The notes under the pieces are model-generated. The model had not been told where the DNA came from. It saw only the letters and a list, made by a program, of their open reading frames with translations, and did not search any database. The translations under genes were made by a program, and so were the position numbers. Of a stretch of DNA of 64,000 bases, positions 21,401 to 32,300 are shown piece by piece. Source of the stretch: Nematostella vectensis (taxonomy: Eukaryota; Cnidaria; Anthozoa; Actiniaria; Edwardsiidae); contig NC_064034.1 of assembly GCF_932526225.1 (NCBI RefSeq), forward strand, positions 3,954,001-4,018,000, read 5' to 3'. Numbering within the stretch: the first letter of the stretch is position 1; each line of letters opens with the position of its first letter.

Positions 21401-24400
21401 CTACAATGCGAAAACTAAACTTGCCGGGCTCGATGCTACGAGGTAATACATGCCCGCTACAATGCGAAAACTAAACTTGCCGGGCTCGATGCTACAGAGG
21501 TAATACATGCCCGCTACAATGCGAAAACTAAACTTGCCGGGCTCGATGCTACGAGGTAATACATGCCCGCTACAATGCGAAAACTAAACTTGCCGGGCTC
21601 GATGCTACAGAGGTAATACATGCCCGCTACAATGCGAAAACTAAACTTGCCGGGCTCGATGCTACGAGGTAATACATGCCCGCTACAATGCGACAACTAA
21701 ACTTGCCGGGCGCAATGCTACAGAGGTAATACATGCCCGCTACAATGCGAAAACTAAACTTGCCGGGCTCGATGCTACGAGGTAATACATGCCCGCTACA
21801 ATGCGAAAACTAAACTTGCCGGGCTCGATGCTACGAGGTAATACATGCCCGCTACAATGCGAAAACTAAACTTGCCGGGCGCAATGCTACAGAGGTAATA
21901 CATGCCCGCTACAATGCGACAACTAAACTTGCCGGGCGCAATGCTACAGAGGTAATACATGCCCGCTACAATGCGAAAACTAAACTTGCCGGGCGCAATG
22001 CTACAGAGGTAATACATGCCCGCTACAATGCGAAAACTAAACTTGCCGGGCGCAATGCTACAGAGGTAATACATGCCCGCTACAATGCGAAAACTAAACT
22101 TGCCGGGCTCGATGCTACGAGGTAATACATGCCCGCTACAATGCGAAAACTAAACTTGCCGGGCGCAATGCTACAGAGGTAATACATGCCCGCTACAATG
22201 CGAAAACTAAACTTGCCGGGCGCAATGCTACAGAGGTAATACATGCCCGCTACAATGCGAAAACTAAACTTGCCGGGCGCAATGCTACAGAGGTAATACA
22301 TGCCCGCTACAATGCGAAAACTAAACTTGCCGGGCTCGATGCTACGAGGTAATACATGCCCGCTACAATGCGAAAACTAAACTTGCCGGGCTCGATGCTA
22401 CGAGGTAATACATGCCCGCTACAATGCGAAAACTAAACTTGCCGGGCGCAATGCTACAGAGGTAATACATGCCCGCTACAATGCGACAACTAAACTTGCC
22501 GGGCGCAATGCTACAGAGGTAATACATGCCCGCTACAATGCGAAAACTAAACTTGCCGGGCGCAATGCTACAGAGGTAATACATGCCCGCTACAATGCGA
22601 AAACTAAACTTGCCGGGCTCGATGCTACGAGGTAATACATGCCCGCTACAATGCGAAAACTAAACTTGCCGGGCTCGATGCTACGAGGTAATACATGCCC
22701 GCTACAATGCGAAAACTAAACTTGCCGGGCGCAATGCTACAGAGGTAATACATGCCCGCTACAATGCGAAAACTAAACTTGCCGGGCGCAATGCTACGAG
22801 GTAATACATGCCCGCTACAATGCGACAACTAAACTTGCCGGGCTCGATGCCCGCTACAACTCTGACCAGGGGCGGAACCATCCACGAGTTTCAAAAAGGG
22901 GAGCTGGGGCGAAAGCAAGATGTTCAAGAAAGGGGGGGCAGATTGTGTTTTTTTTCGCGGATTTCTTTATATTTATTTTAATTTTTACGCAAAATATCTG
23001 AAAATAGGGGCCGCTCGGTTCACTCCTAGATCCTCCCCTGCTGACACTGAACTTGCCGGGCACAGCGTATTCGTGACCTTGACGAGAAGCAACAGAAACA
23101 TAAGTTAGCTATAGGAAACACAGATGACCTTGTTGCGTTTGGTTTGTTCTCACTTAAAGCGTTCAGACTGCTCACACTTTACGTTGCCCTATCTTGGTCA
23201 CTCGGTTAACACTTGCTACTTCCATCGCGTTACGTGTATATATTTGCGTTGAGTTACGACCACCGGTTTGTTAACGCGTTTGCCAACGAGTTGTACTTGC
23301 GTCCGCAAGGCTCATAACTCCGCCGTGCTAACAATCACAAGGCTCATACATGTATCGTGCTAACGGTCACAAGGCTCATACATGTATCGTGCTAACGGTC
23401 ACAAGGCTCATACATGTATCGTGCTTGCATTTGGACAGCTGCGTTGCACTTGTGTTGCGAGAGAAATAACAATTAAAATCTACATCAGCGTTTCTTGAAT
23501 AGCCTCAACGAGTTGGTGATATTTTCCAAAATTAAGAGACACTATACATTATCTTCACCACATTATGTACTGCATTACCTCAAAACTTGGATGTGTTTTA
23601 GGTGAGGAATATGGCGATAAAGTTTGAGAGTGAAGGAGGCTGTGGACCCATCTACATTGATGAGTAAGTGATTAACTATCGATTACGCGTCTGATCTATT
23701 CTCTTGGTGGATACATGATCGGTGGTGGATACAGTGAATACGTATTCCTCAACACACCCATTTATTGCTAATACCAACTTAAAAGCAGTGGCCTTCAGCT
23801 ATATAATCGACCATTACACCAAGTTTTGATAATGACAGCAGTCTCAATTATATCAATGTTAGTTTTTTTTTTCTTGTTCAGGAATGAGAACACCCATGTT
23901 ATCAGCGGGCAAGGCACCATGGGATTAGAAATAGTGGATCAAGTGGAGGACGTTGATGCCATCATCGTTCCCGTGGGGGGAGGGGGTCTGTTGGCCGGTA
24001 TTTCTGTCGCCGTAAAGACTCTTTACCCCGACATTCAAATCATCGTAAGTGAGACGACAAAGCGACCACAATTATAAGGCCTATACGCAGCCCTTAAAGT
24101 GTAACCTTTGCACGGAAATGACTAAAAAGTTACTAAAAAGACAAGAGATGAGCTAGTCATATCTCCCAACCCCCTCTCCCCCCCTTCCCCCCACCCCAAT
24201 CCCTTGGCCGCCGCCAAAAAGGAGGTCATTTCTTATTGGATCTTAGGATCGTCAAATGATACACCTTTTCCATATAGTACCTAGAACTAAGCATCCCCCC
24301 CTTCCCTCTCTTCCTCAGCAAATCGTGAGTCCACGCATAAATAATACCATAGTAGCAAATATGACCTATTGTAGTCCTCCTCACAGATATATTTTTATCG

Positions 24401-27400
24401 ACAAAAATGAAATACAAATAAACAAGATAGAAAAAAATATAAGCACGTTGACCGAGAATCGAACTTGCTTAGCTTTAAAAAAAATAGACCATACATCCAG
24501 ACGAGCGCTGAATCACCGTATGGCAGCTAAAGCTTTACGGCTAAGCTGGAGATTTCGGCCCCAACACCGCTATCTAGCGAACTGTGTAACACAAGGGTAC
24601 CGAGGCACCCGCGCATTAATAGGGAGACAATAACCAGGTTCCTAGCCCTTAAGACCTAAGTCTTATATAGTTACGCCACACACAGCTCGCTGTGACGTAG
24701 GTTGAAAAATATTGAGGTCTATTCGGGCGCTTTGAGTCTCTTGGGAGCCCCCTCGTTTGTAATGCACGTGTGTTTGATACTCTTTTGTGCAGAAGATTCT
24801 AAATACTAATTGAGTATAAAAGTATACTGAATGTCAAACGGCTAGACGACTCGTAAAATAACTGCGCATAGTTAAGAATATTCAGTGAAATAGTTTAGAT
24901 ATTTTACGGTGGAAATTTTGCGTTGCATTTTAGCTGGTATGAAAACTAAAACCGTCTGCGCACGATAAACGAAAACGCAACCAAATGTAAAGAGAATGTT
25001 TAAGATCATCATCAATTCATTTTTTTTGATAAAGCAATTGTACAGAAATTCATTTTGGCGTGAATTTTTTTAGGGAGTGGAGGCAGCTGCTTGTCCTAGT
25101 TTTCAGGCCGCGATGAGCGCAGGCAAACCCGTGAAAGTAAAAGCAGAGATGTGGCTGACTCTAGCGGAGGGTGAGTAGGTTAGTCTATTGACTCGAGTCT
25201 TTACTCTAGCGGAGGACCAATGGATCGGCATACATGACTCTGGGAAAGGAGAGTAGATACATTGACTCGAGTCTTTACTCTAGCAGAGGACGAATGGATC
25301 GGCCTGTATGACTCTGGGAAAGGAGGGTAGATACAATGACTCGAGTATTTACTCTAGCGGAGGACGAATGGATCGGCCTGTATGACTCTGGGAAAGGAGG
25401 GTAGATACAATGACTCGAGTATTTACTCTAGCAGAGGACGAATGGATCGGCCTGTATGACTCTGGGAAAGGAGAGTAGATACATTGACTCGAGTCTTTAC
25501 TCTAGCAGAGGACGAATGGATCGGCCTACATGACTCTGGGAAAGGAGGGTAGATACAATGACTCGAGTATTTACTCTAGCGGAGGACGAATGGATCGGCC
25601 TGTATGACTCTCGGAAAGGAGGGTAGATACATTGACTCGAGTCTATACTCTAGCAGAGGACGAAGGGATCGGCCTGTATGACTCTGGGAAAGGAGAGTAG
25701 ATACATTGACTCGAGTCTATACTCTAGCGGAGGACGAAGGGATCGGCCTGTATGACTCTGGGAAAGGATGGTAGATACATTGACTCGAGTCTATACTCTA
25801 GCGGAGGACGAATGGATCTGCCTACATGACTCTCGGAAAGGAGGGTAGATACATTGACTCGAGTCAGCCGCACAGTCTAGAGAAACCGCAAAACCGCGGA
25901 AAAAATTCTGAAAAACCGCGCCAGTTTTAAGGCAAAACCGCATCACCGCAAACTTTTACGCCCCTCTCTATATGACTCTGGGAAAGGAGAGTAGATACAT
26001 TGACTCGAGTCTTTACTCTGGCAGAGGACGAAGGGATCGGCCTGTATGAATCTGGGAAAGGAGGGTAGATACATTGACTCGAGTCTTTACTCTAGCGGAG
26101 AAGAATGGGTGGGGCCTACATGACTCTCGGAAAGGAGGGAAGATACATTGACCCGAGTCTATACTCTAGCGGAGGACGGATGGATCGACCTACATGACTC
26201 TGGGAAAGGAGGGGTAGATAAATTGCATTCATAGCTTTTTTATCTCCAAGGGATGACCCAGTTGACCGTGACAATATCAAGGTAAAATGGCCCTTAAGTA
26301 AAAGACAGGTCTGGTGAACGTAGAGTGCTAGGCGGGAGGGAGGGGGGGGGGGCTGCCCTGGATCCGCTACTGCTTCATTCCATCAGCCTCTTATATGTGG
26401 AATTATTTTGTGTAAATCATGAAAATTTGTATTCTTCATCAGGTCTTAGTTTTTCTATCGTCAGTGAGCTACCGTTCCAATTGGCGCGGAAACGGTTGGA
26501 CAAGATCGTCTCAGTATCGTAAGTATCAGCGAAATTCCGAAGCGATAACAGCAGGGGAGGGGCCAGGTTTGCCGCATTAGTATGGTTCAACATACAATAA
26601 AGGGCCATTTCTATGGCTCTATGAGTATCTACAAAAAGAGTATGTACTTGTACAGTCGCTCCCTTTCTTCCAGATTTTGTCTCGTCGTAGTTACAATCGT
26701 TTCTAGAGTTTCTGCTGTTGTTGTGCTTTGCTCCCTATGGCGATATGAGGGAGGAATCGGCACAATTGACAGGGAAGGGGGGAGGGGTAATATGAATGGA
26801 GATATCTTGCTTTAATGATAACGCGCGTTCAACTAAGTCATACGCCATGCCCCCTTTGTTTCGCTGTCAGGGAGGAGCACATTGCACTCGCCGTGCTTCG
26901 GTTACTGGAGAAAGAGCGCATCATCATAGAGGGGTCAGGCGCTGCAGGCCTGGCTGCACTCATCGGGGGGTACCTACCGGAGCTCAAAGGAAAGCGGTAA
27001 GCAAAGGCACAGTCCGTCTAGAACCGTGTGGGATGGAAAGTATTTAATACAAGAGGCAGGCCTGGCTTCACTCATCGGAAAGGGGGGGGGACCTACCTAA
27101 GCTTAAAGGAAAGCGGCAAGCAGAGGCACGTTCCGTCTAGAACCGCAAGGGATGGAAAGTATTAAACACAAGAGTACCAAATCAAAGATAATCAACTAAG
27201 TTAATTTTGATTCCAATTTCGGCAAACTCGATTACTGAATTATGAGAATTGAAGGAAGGATATGAAGAGCCTATCATCGCTAGTCCTTTAGGGGCGTGGC
27301 CTGGATTTGCTGCGAGGGGATAGGTTAGTTGTCCAGGCAGATCTAGGCTATTATCATACTTGTATTACTATTGCGTGCTGCTAGGCGCTTCAGCGGTTTT

Positions 27401-28382
27401 TACCCATGCTTACATGCGGGCTTGTCGCGTAGTCGCAAAGCCGGTTTACGAGCCGGTTCACGTTTTTTCCTACAGGGTTGTGGTGCCGCTATGCGGAGGC
27501 AACATTGAGTCGACTACCCTGGGGCGAGCTATTGAGCGCGGGTTGTACGCTGACCACAGAATGGTACGGTTCGTCGTACGCATCGGCGACAGGCCTGGTG
27601 CCTTAGCACGGCTTCTCCACACGATATCATCGATTGGAGCAAGGTAAGTCATGTATAATGAGGCTTGTTTTTTTATGTTAAAAAATAGTGTTAATGAGTA
27701 ATCTAATAAATTTGGGTATGGCAAGATTTGGGTGATATCACGAGGATGACACGTGTAACGAGGCATGTTTATATGGGTATGCAAGAATGTTACAAGGCGG
27801 GAAAGTTAGAGAGACAGACAGACGCAAGGCGGGCAGACAAACTCAAGGCGGACAAACAGACAAACGCAATGCGGACGGACGGACGGACAGACAGACGCAA
27901 GGTCAAGAAAAGGTCAAGACAAACACAATGAAAAAAGAGACGAACGGACAGGTTCACTCCAACTAAGTTAAACCTATTCTAAAACTGTTAACTTTTTTCA
28001 TTTAATTTTCTTAGCGTGAAGGATTTGTATCAAGAGAGGACGTGGCTCAACAGCTCCGTGTATAATATCCAGGTGAGCCCCACAAGGGTTGGAAAACATT
28101 TATGCCAAGACGGTTATGGCACTCAAATAGTCCGCGACCCTTTACCAGCCTCGCTTCCACGACCCGATCCAGGCGCGACCGAGCTATTGCTCGTGTACGG
28201 GTCATGTGATGTGGGTCATTACCATTCTCCCCCGCCTCATCAGATTTATTAATTTTTCAAATTCGCAGGTCAAAGTTGTGGCCGAGCTACGAAATGCCGC
28301 CCATGGTAAAGAACTGAGAAGTATGTTACTCCATCGGTACCATGAAGACCTACAGTGGAACACCACCAACGATGAGGGCTAA
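12499..28382 (+). CDS. threonine/serine ammonia-lyase-like PLP enzyme with ACT domain, complete plus copy
   Basis: Thirteen exons: 12499-12577, 13681-13766, 14098-14171, 15447-15492, 16153-16338, 23602-23663, 23882-24044, 25074-25170, 26443-26518, 26871-26996, 27476-27643, 28015-28072, 28269-28382. The frame is continuous for 1335 nt (444 aa), ending TAA. The exon 1-2 junction is the least certain. Motifs: ITGAAYRIRNGIEKTAC, VKREYLQPTG, SFKVRGA with the PLP lysine, [55 protein letters not shown], then the ACT-type regulatory segment RIGDRPGALARLL. Family role: PLP-dependent deamination of threonine or serine. Exons 3-10 correspond one to one with minus-copy exons 2-9; seven of eight have the same length and only the 62/56 nt pair differs. 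Introns 3, 5, 8 and 10 carry tandem repeats that start at the donor. Substrate (Thr or Ser) cannot be settled by eye. Confidence 0.9.
12762..12813. promoter_or_regulatory. cluster of four GTCACGTGAC-like E-box sites in intron 1
   Basis: Sites at 12762-12771 (GTCACGTGAT), 12780-12789 (GTCACGTGGG), 12792-12801 (GTCACATGAC) and 12804-12813 (GTCACGTGAC). The last is a perfect 10-bp palindrome matching the M-box/CLEAR consensus bound by MITF/TFE and USF-type bHLH-Zip factors in animals. Spacing is 18, 12 and 12 bp. Role in expression of the enzyme pair is inference. Confidence 0.5.
14164..15380 (+). repeat. 33 bp minisatellite, ~36 units, seeded on the exon 3 splice donor
   Basis: Unit core is agcggggaggtgaggcaagg followed by agagacctttact. 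The exon 3 end and intron 3 start (tacggggag then gtaagacaagg) align with the unit at about 17 of 20 positions, so exon end plus donor is the first, diverged unit. Nearly every unit keeps GAG-GTGAGG, a good donor match. Because 33 is a multiple of three, long open frames appear on both strands; these are artefacts. Confidence 0.93.
16291..23065 (+). repeat. 56/57 bp minisatellite, ~115 units, seeded on exon 5 3' end plus donor
   Basis: The first unit is the last 48 nt of exon 5 (coding NRYNATTKLAGRNATE) followed by the donor gtaatacatgcc. Two unit types are interspersed: 57 bp ending gcgcaatgctacagag and 56 bp ending gctcgatgctacgag. All retain GAG-GTAATAC. Position-specific substitutions (gcgaaaac or gcgacaac, cccgct or cccgtt) are shared in blocks, indicating higher-order duplication. 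The final unit is split by a MITE at 22867-23040 and fades out near 23065. Peptide repeats seen in its open frames are not genes. Confidence 0.95.
22867..23040. mobile_element. 174 bp MITE inserted in the last minisatellite unit
   Basis: Termini caggggcgga and the complement of tcctcccctg form short inverted repeats. CTGAC flanks both sides (22862-22866 and 23041-23045), a probable 5 bp target duplication. Removing it rejoins an aberrant array unit. Same end family as the element at 29701-29960. Confidence 0.7.
23310..23425 (+). repeat. 34 bp tandem repeat, ~3.5 copies
   Basis: Unit ggctcatacatgtatcgtgc plus taacggtcacaa, in the rest of intron 5. No function seen. Confidence 0.8.
25157..26220 (+). 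repeat. ~76 bp minisatellite, about 12 units, seeded on exon 8 3' end
   Basis: Every unit begins with actctagcggagg (or gcagagg), which is the last 12-13 nt of exon 8, and ends with gggtagatacattgactcgag, which resembles the start of intron 8 (gtgagtaggttagtctattgactcgag). The middle part (acgaatggatcggcctgta) is not in the exon. One unit is interrupted by unrelated DNA at 25867-25970. Confidence 0.9.
25867..25970. other. unrelated insert in the 76 bp array
   Basis: About 104 bp rich in aaaaccgc motifs (five or more copies) that does not match the flanking units. No clear terminal repeats; could be a small transposon relic or filler DNA. Confidence 0.5.
26944..27174 (+). repeat. tandem duplication of exon 10 3' end plus donor (112 and 119 bp)
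   Basis: Copy 1 (26944-27055) runs from the coding gcaggcctggctgcactcat through the donor aaagcg-gtaagc into intron 10. Copy 2 (27056-27174) repeats all of it with a G-run expansion, and its donor is changed to gcaagc, a GC donor. Copy 2 lacks an acceptor, so it is intronic. Confidence 0.88.
27790..27935 (+). repeat. degenerate (GACA/GGAC)n low-complexity tract
   Basis: gacagacagacgcaaggcgg-type purine-rich repeats in intron 11. Confidence 0.8.
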
Positions 28383-29334
28383 ATCAACACACGTCAATCA
28401 ATCGCCACCCAACAGCTTAATCTGTTTTAACGAAATGTACATGTATAAGGAAATGTATATATTTTCATTGTGGACTAATACAGTTTGGAAAATAAATCTT
28501 TTGAAGTCACCATTAGAGTAAGGGGACCATGTGAGCTCACGAACGCGCAGGGCTGGGGTTGAAATGGATTGTGGCGATATCATTGCAGACTCATGGCCAC
28601 AAATTGCTGGGGTGGGGAGGGTGCGCACATGCTGATATACAAAAAAAGTAAAACGAAAGCTTTTTGTAGGGCCACAAGAGTGACACGCTAGAGGAAAATA
28701 CCCCTGGGTTTCCGAGGATGGGGGGGACTGGGGCGCACGCACCCTTCGCGCCACACCCTACGTAGCTACGCTTCTATATTCAGAGTCCAGAGAGTCTACT
28801 AAAAAATCTCACATATTAGCTATACATCTGACAATAAAAATGATAAATATATCATGTTTTGAAAAATCTTCTCAAATAAATAACACCATTTCTGTGTAAA
28901 ACAAATGAAATGGGCACTGGATTGGTATGGTTCAACAGCATCTACAACCCTCGTTTGTCGGCTGTCTTGCGACACTTGGCTAGTCAGAGTGGGAGTTTTG
29001 GCCGGCGTTTGGCTTGGTTTGTATTGGGGTTTGGACTGGTTTTCACATCTGAGATGCCATTCACAGGGCGGCCTAGAATACAAATCAATATATCTTGTTC
29101 AAACAGAAAAAGAACACAATTCGATCAAGAAGTAGTTTTTTTATGAAACATAATTCAGACAACTTTTTTTTTTGTTATTCGTTAACAAAGTTATTTAGAC
29201 TTTAAAACGTCACGGGACTGTTCTGTTATTTTTATCGTACTATTATTTACTGACGATTTCCCCATCTGAGAAATAAAGGCTATGGGAACTTGGCACTAGC
29301 TTGCTACTGGCCCACCTGGCAAAGGTGAGGCAGC
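28383..29334. other. intergenic stretch between converging genes
   Basis: Holds the 3' UTR of the plus enzyme gene with AATAAA at 28491-28496; beyond that I see no exon-like or repeat structure I can name. Confidence 0.6.
28491..28496 (+). terminator. polyadenylation signal AATAAA of the plus enzyme gene
   Basis: 109 nt after the stop codon. Confidence 0.7.
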
Positions 29335-32300
29335 TCATACATCAAGTCTTGCACGTTTTGCTTCACCTGTATCCGTGGGGGGTGGGGGTGGTGGTTGCTT
29401 CTCCCGGAACGTGATGTACGAATAGATTATGCTACCGGAGACGCTTAGCAGAAGAAGGAAAAACAAAACGTTAGAGGTTTCAACAACTTGAAATTCTTTC
29501 ATCTGTGTTACATTATTTCATTTTGTAGTTGCTGCCATTAGTCGGGAACGTTGGTCAAGAATACACTGTAGGGGCATAACGCTGAACAATGAAACACAAT
29601 GATGACATGTGAGCCAATCATGACTCAATGACACTTATGCCTGGTGCGCACTAGTGACATAACGACATAATGACATAGGCGTGTGTACCCTGTACCCATA
29701 CAGGGGCGGATCCAGGATTTTATAATAGGGGGTGGATAATGGCCAGATAGATGGCTTGTATCTAATCCAGTGGTTTTTGGTAGGTCACACAGATCTGAAT
29801 AGAATTGAATTTGTCGTGCCAGCAAAGTCAAGCAGGCGAGGGCACATCGACAGTACCTTCTCCGTAGTTTTTTCAAACAAAGTTAATTTTTAATTTAAAT
29901 TTTGCTCAAAAAGGGGGGTGGATATCCACCCAATCTACCCCCACCCTGATTCGGCCCCTGGCCCAACATAACGACATGAATATAAAGACATCTTTTAAGT
30001 TATTATGTCCAGGTCGTTATGTTGGGCTTAAAAGAGTGCGTGCGCCTATGTTGCTATGTCGTTATGTCACTACTGTGCACTAGGCATTACTCGCAAGGGT
30101 GTGCTAATAAGCGACTGTGTCAACACATTAAAATATACTTGTGACGTGTGGTGAACCAACAGCTAGAGAAACTTCAACTTTCAAGTTTCATATTTTTTGC
30201 GAGACTGCCTTTCTATGGGCAAACCCCTTGGTTCCTAAATATTATAACTAAATATTTGTTTATGTTACAAAGTGATTGTAGACTGCTATGGTGTAGATAT
30301 CTAAAAGAGACTTTCTTCACCTGATATTGAGTCCAATAAAGTTTGTAATGCTGAAGACATAATCTCCACCAATAAACATTCCAAGGTAGGTTACTAGAAT
30401 ATTCTGTAAAAAGGAAATTATAAATAACGTTAATGTTTATGTATGGTTGTTCTAAAAGCATGTGGTGGAGGTATACAGTAGACGAATTACCTTCAAACAT
30501 CCTACAATTGTCGTTGTAAGGGCAGAATTTGCCTGGGTACATAGGAATATGGAGTACATCAGGATAAATCTAGAAAACAAAACCAGGTACATACAACATC
30601 ACACCAAAAGATCAACTTATTTATATATGTATTGCCTTCAATAAATTATCTGCTACATACCCCATTAAACAGGACATGGTAAACTGTAGAACAAATGCTA
30701 TGTCTGTCCAGTGTTCATACAAAGAAACCTATAAGGTAATTACAAGGGTTTGTAAATAGGAGGACTATTGAATACTGTAAAAAAAAATTGAAAAGGTAAT
30801 TTTAAGGCAACAAACAGAGAATGCAGGTAATCAAATTGGACTTCATTTTCAAGTTACATACACTGCTTGAAAACTGAAGGAGGAAAAAAAGGTCTCCCTA
30901 TTATAAATAAAAATGCTTTTGAGATTCTAGTGTTAATCACCTTATGAAGGTCATTTGTGTAATATGCTATCAATACTGCAGGCTGAAGGTCATTTGTGTA
31001 ATATGCTATCAATACTGCAGGCCCCAGATTCTAGTGTTAATCACCTTATGAAGGTCATTTGTGTAATATGCTAGCAATACTGCAGGCCCCAGCATAAAAA
31101 CAGCATTGTAAAACATTAAACCATACTTGTTGAGATCCTGGAAGACAATAGAAAAAAAGCACAGTAATGAGGTAGGGGTCTGTTAATGAAAATGCTTGCA
31201 AAGAGAATATAAATTAGGGATAAAAGAAGTACATGGATTCACTCTTGCATCCAAGGCGATAATAAGAGGAGTTGTAGAATAACAATGTTCAATGCTGCCT
31301 GCCCATGCCTGTTGGTATATTTTATAGAAAATGCCTATTTGTTCATTTCATTAAAGCCCTAATTCTGGTAATCTCCTGTCTGTGACTTTTCAGGATTTTC
31401 ATCAGTTTTCCTAACATCCATTGCAGTTATCAAAGAAAGTATACACGAAAATTGAAGACTCATTGCTTAGATTAAAGCATGATATCAACAAAACACATAA
31501 ACAAACACAAACAATTTCAGTAGAGTTTGTCTAAGAGAGAGGTCTCATGTCAAAATGCTTATTATACAGAATACTTTAGAACTTAGCTTGCTTTACATGA
31601 ATGCCCACAGAGCTGGCCTTAAGGTGAGGGCATGGTGGGCTCAAATCAAAATGTTTACAAATAGAAAGCTTTTTATTAGCTGTTATCACATACTTTAGCA
31701 TTTAGCTTCTGTTTTACATAAACACCTAAAACAAAAATAGAAAGGTATTAAAAACACTATAACCTGGTAATACTCAAAGAACAGGAAAAGACAATGTACA
31801 TACCATTGGCAGCAGTAAATACATCATTTAGAAGAATATAAAAGTATCCCAATGTATCAAATGCCAGGTCATCACTGGAAGAAAATGTATCATTATTTAT
31901 ACTGTTATTCTGTGCACTTTTGATACCTCTCTATAAAAAAGTCACATAATTTGTACAAACCTCGCTGCTATTAATGCTCCAGCAATCATCATAAAAACTG
32001 TCAGCTGAACTTTGACTGAAGCTCTGTGTCTAAAAAAAGAGGCGCTAAAATTTTAGGTAAGCTGCACAGAATGCTGTAAGATTAATTATAATATTGTGGA
32101 AATAGTTGAGAGTGTTTTAAATAAATCCAGAAAAAATTATAAACATTAAAAATTGGTAATAATGGTTGACCCCTTTTTCTTGAAAACTCTGTACTTCTCC
32201 CTCTTTTAAAATTGCACAGTAGTACAGCAGTTAAAAAAAAACGCACATTCTTTTCAATAACTAATCAAAATATATCACCAATAATCAAAAATATAATTGT

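Noticed and set aside
16353-22828. Many minus-strand frames with MYYLCSIAPGKFS-type repeats
   Set aside because: Translation of the antisense of the 56/57 bp array; no splice signals or start context.
24430-24560. tRNA-like T arm on the minus strand (gttcgattctcggtc)
   Set aside because: No matching acceptor or D arm could be paired; at most a tRNA-derived SINE relic.
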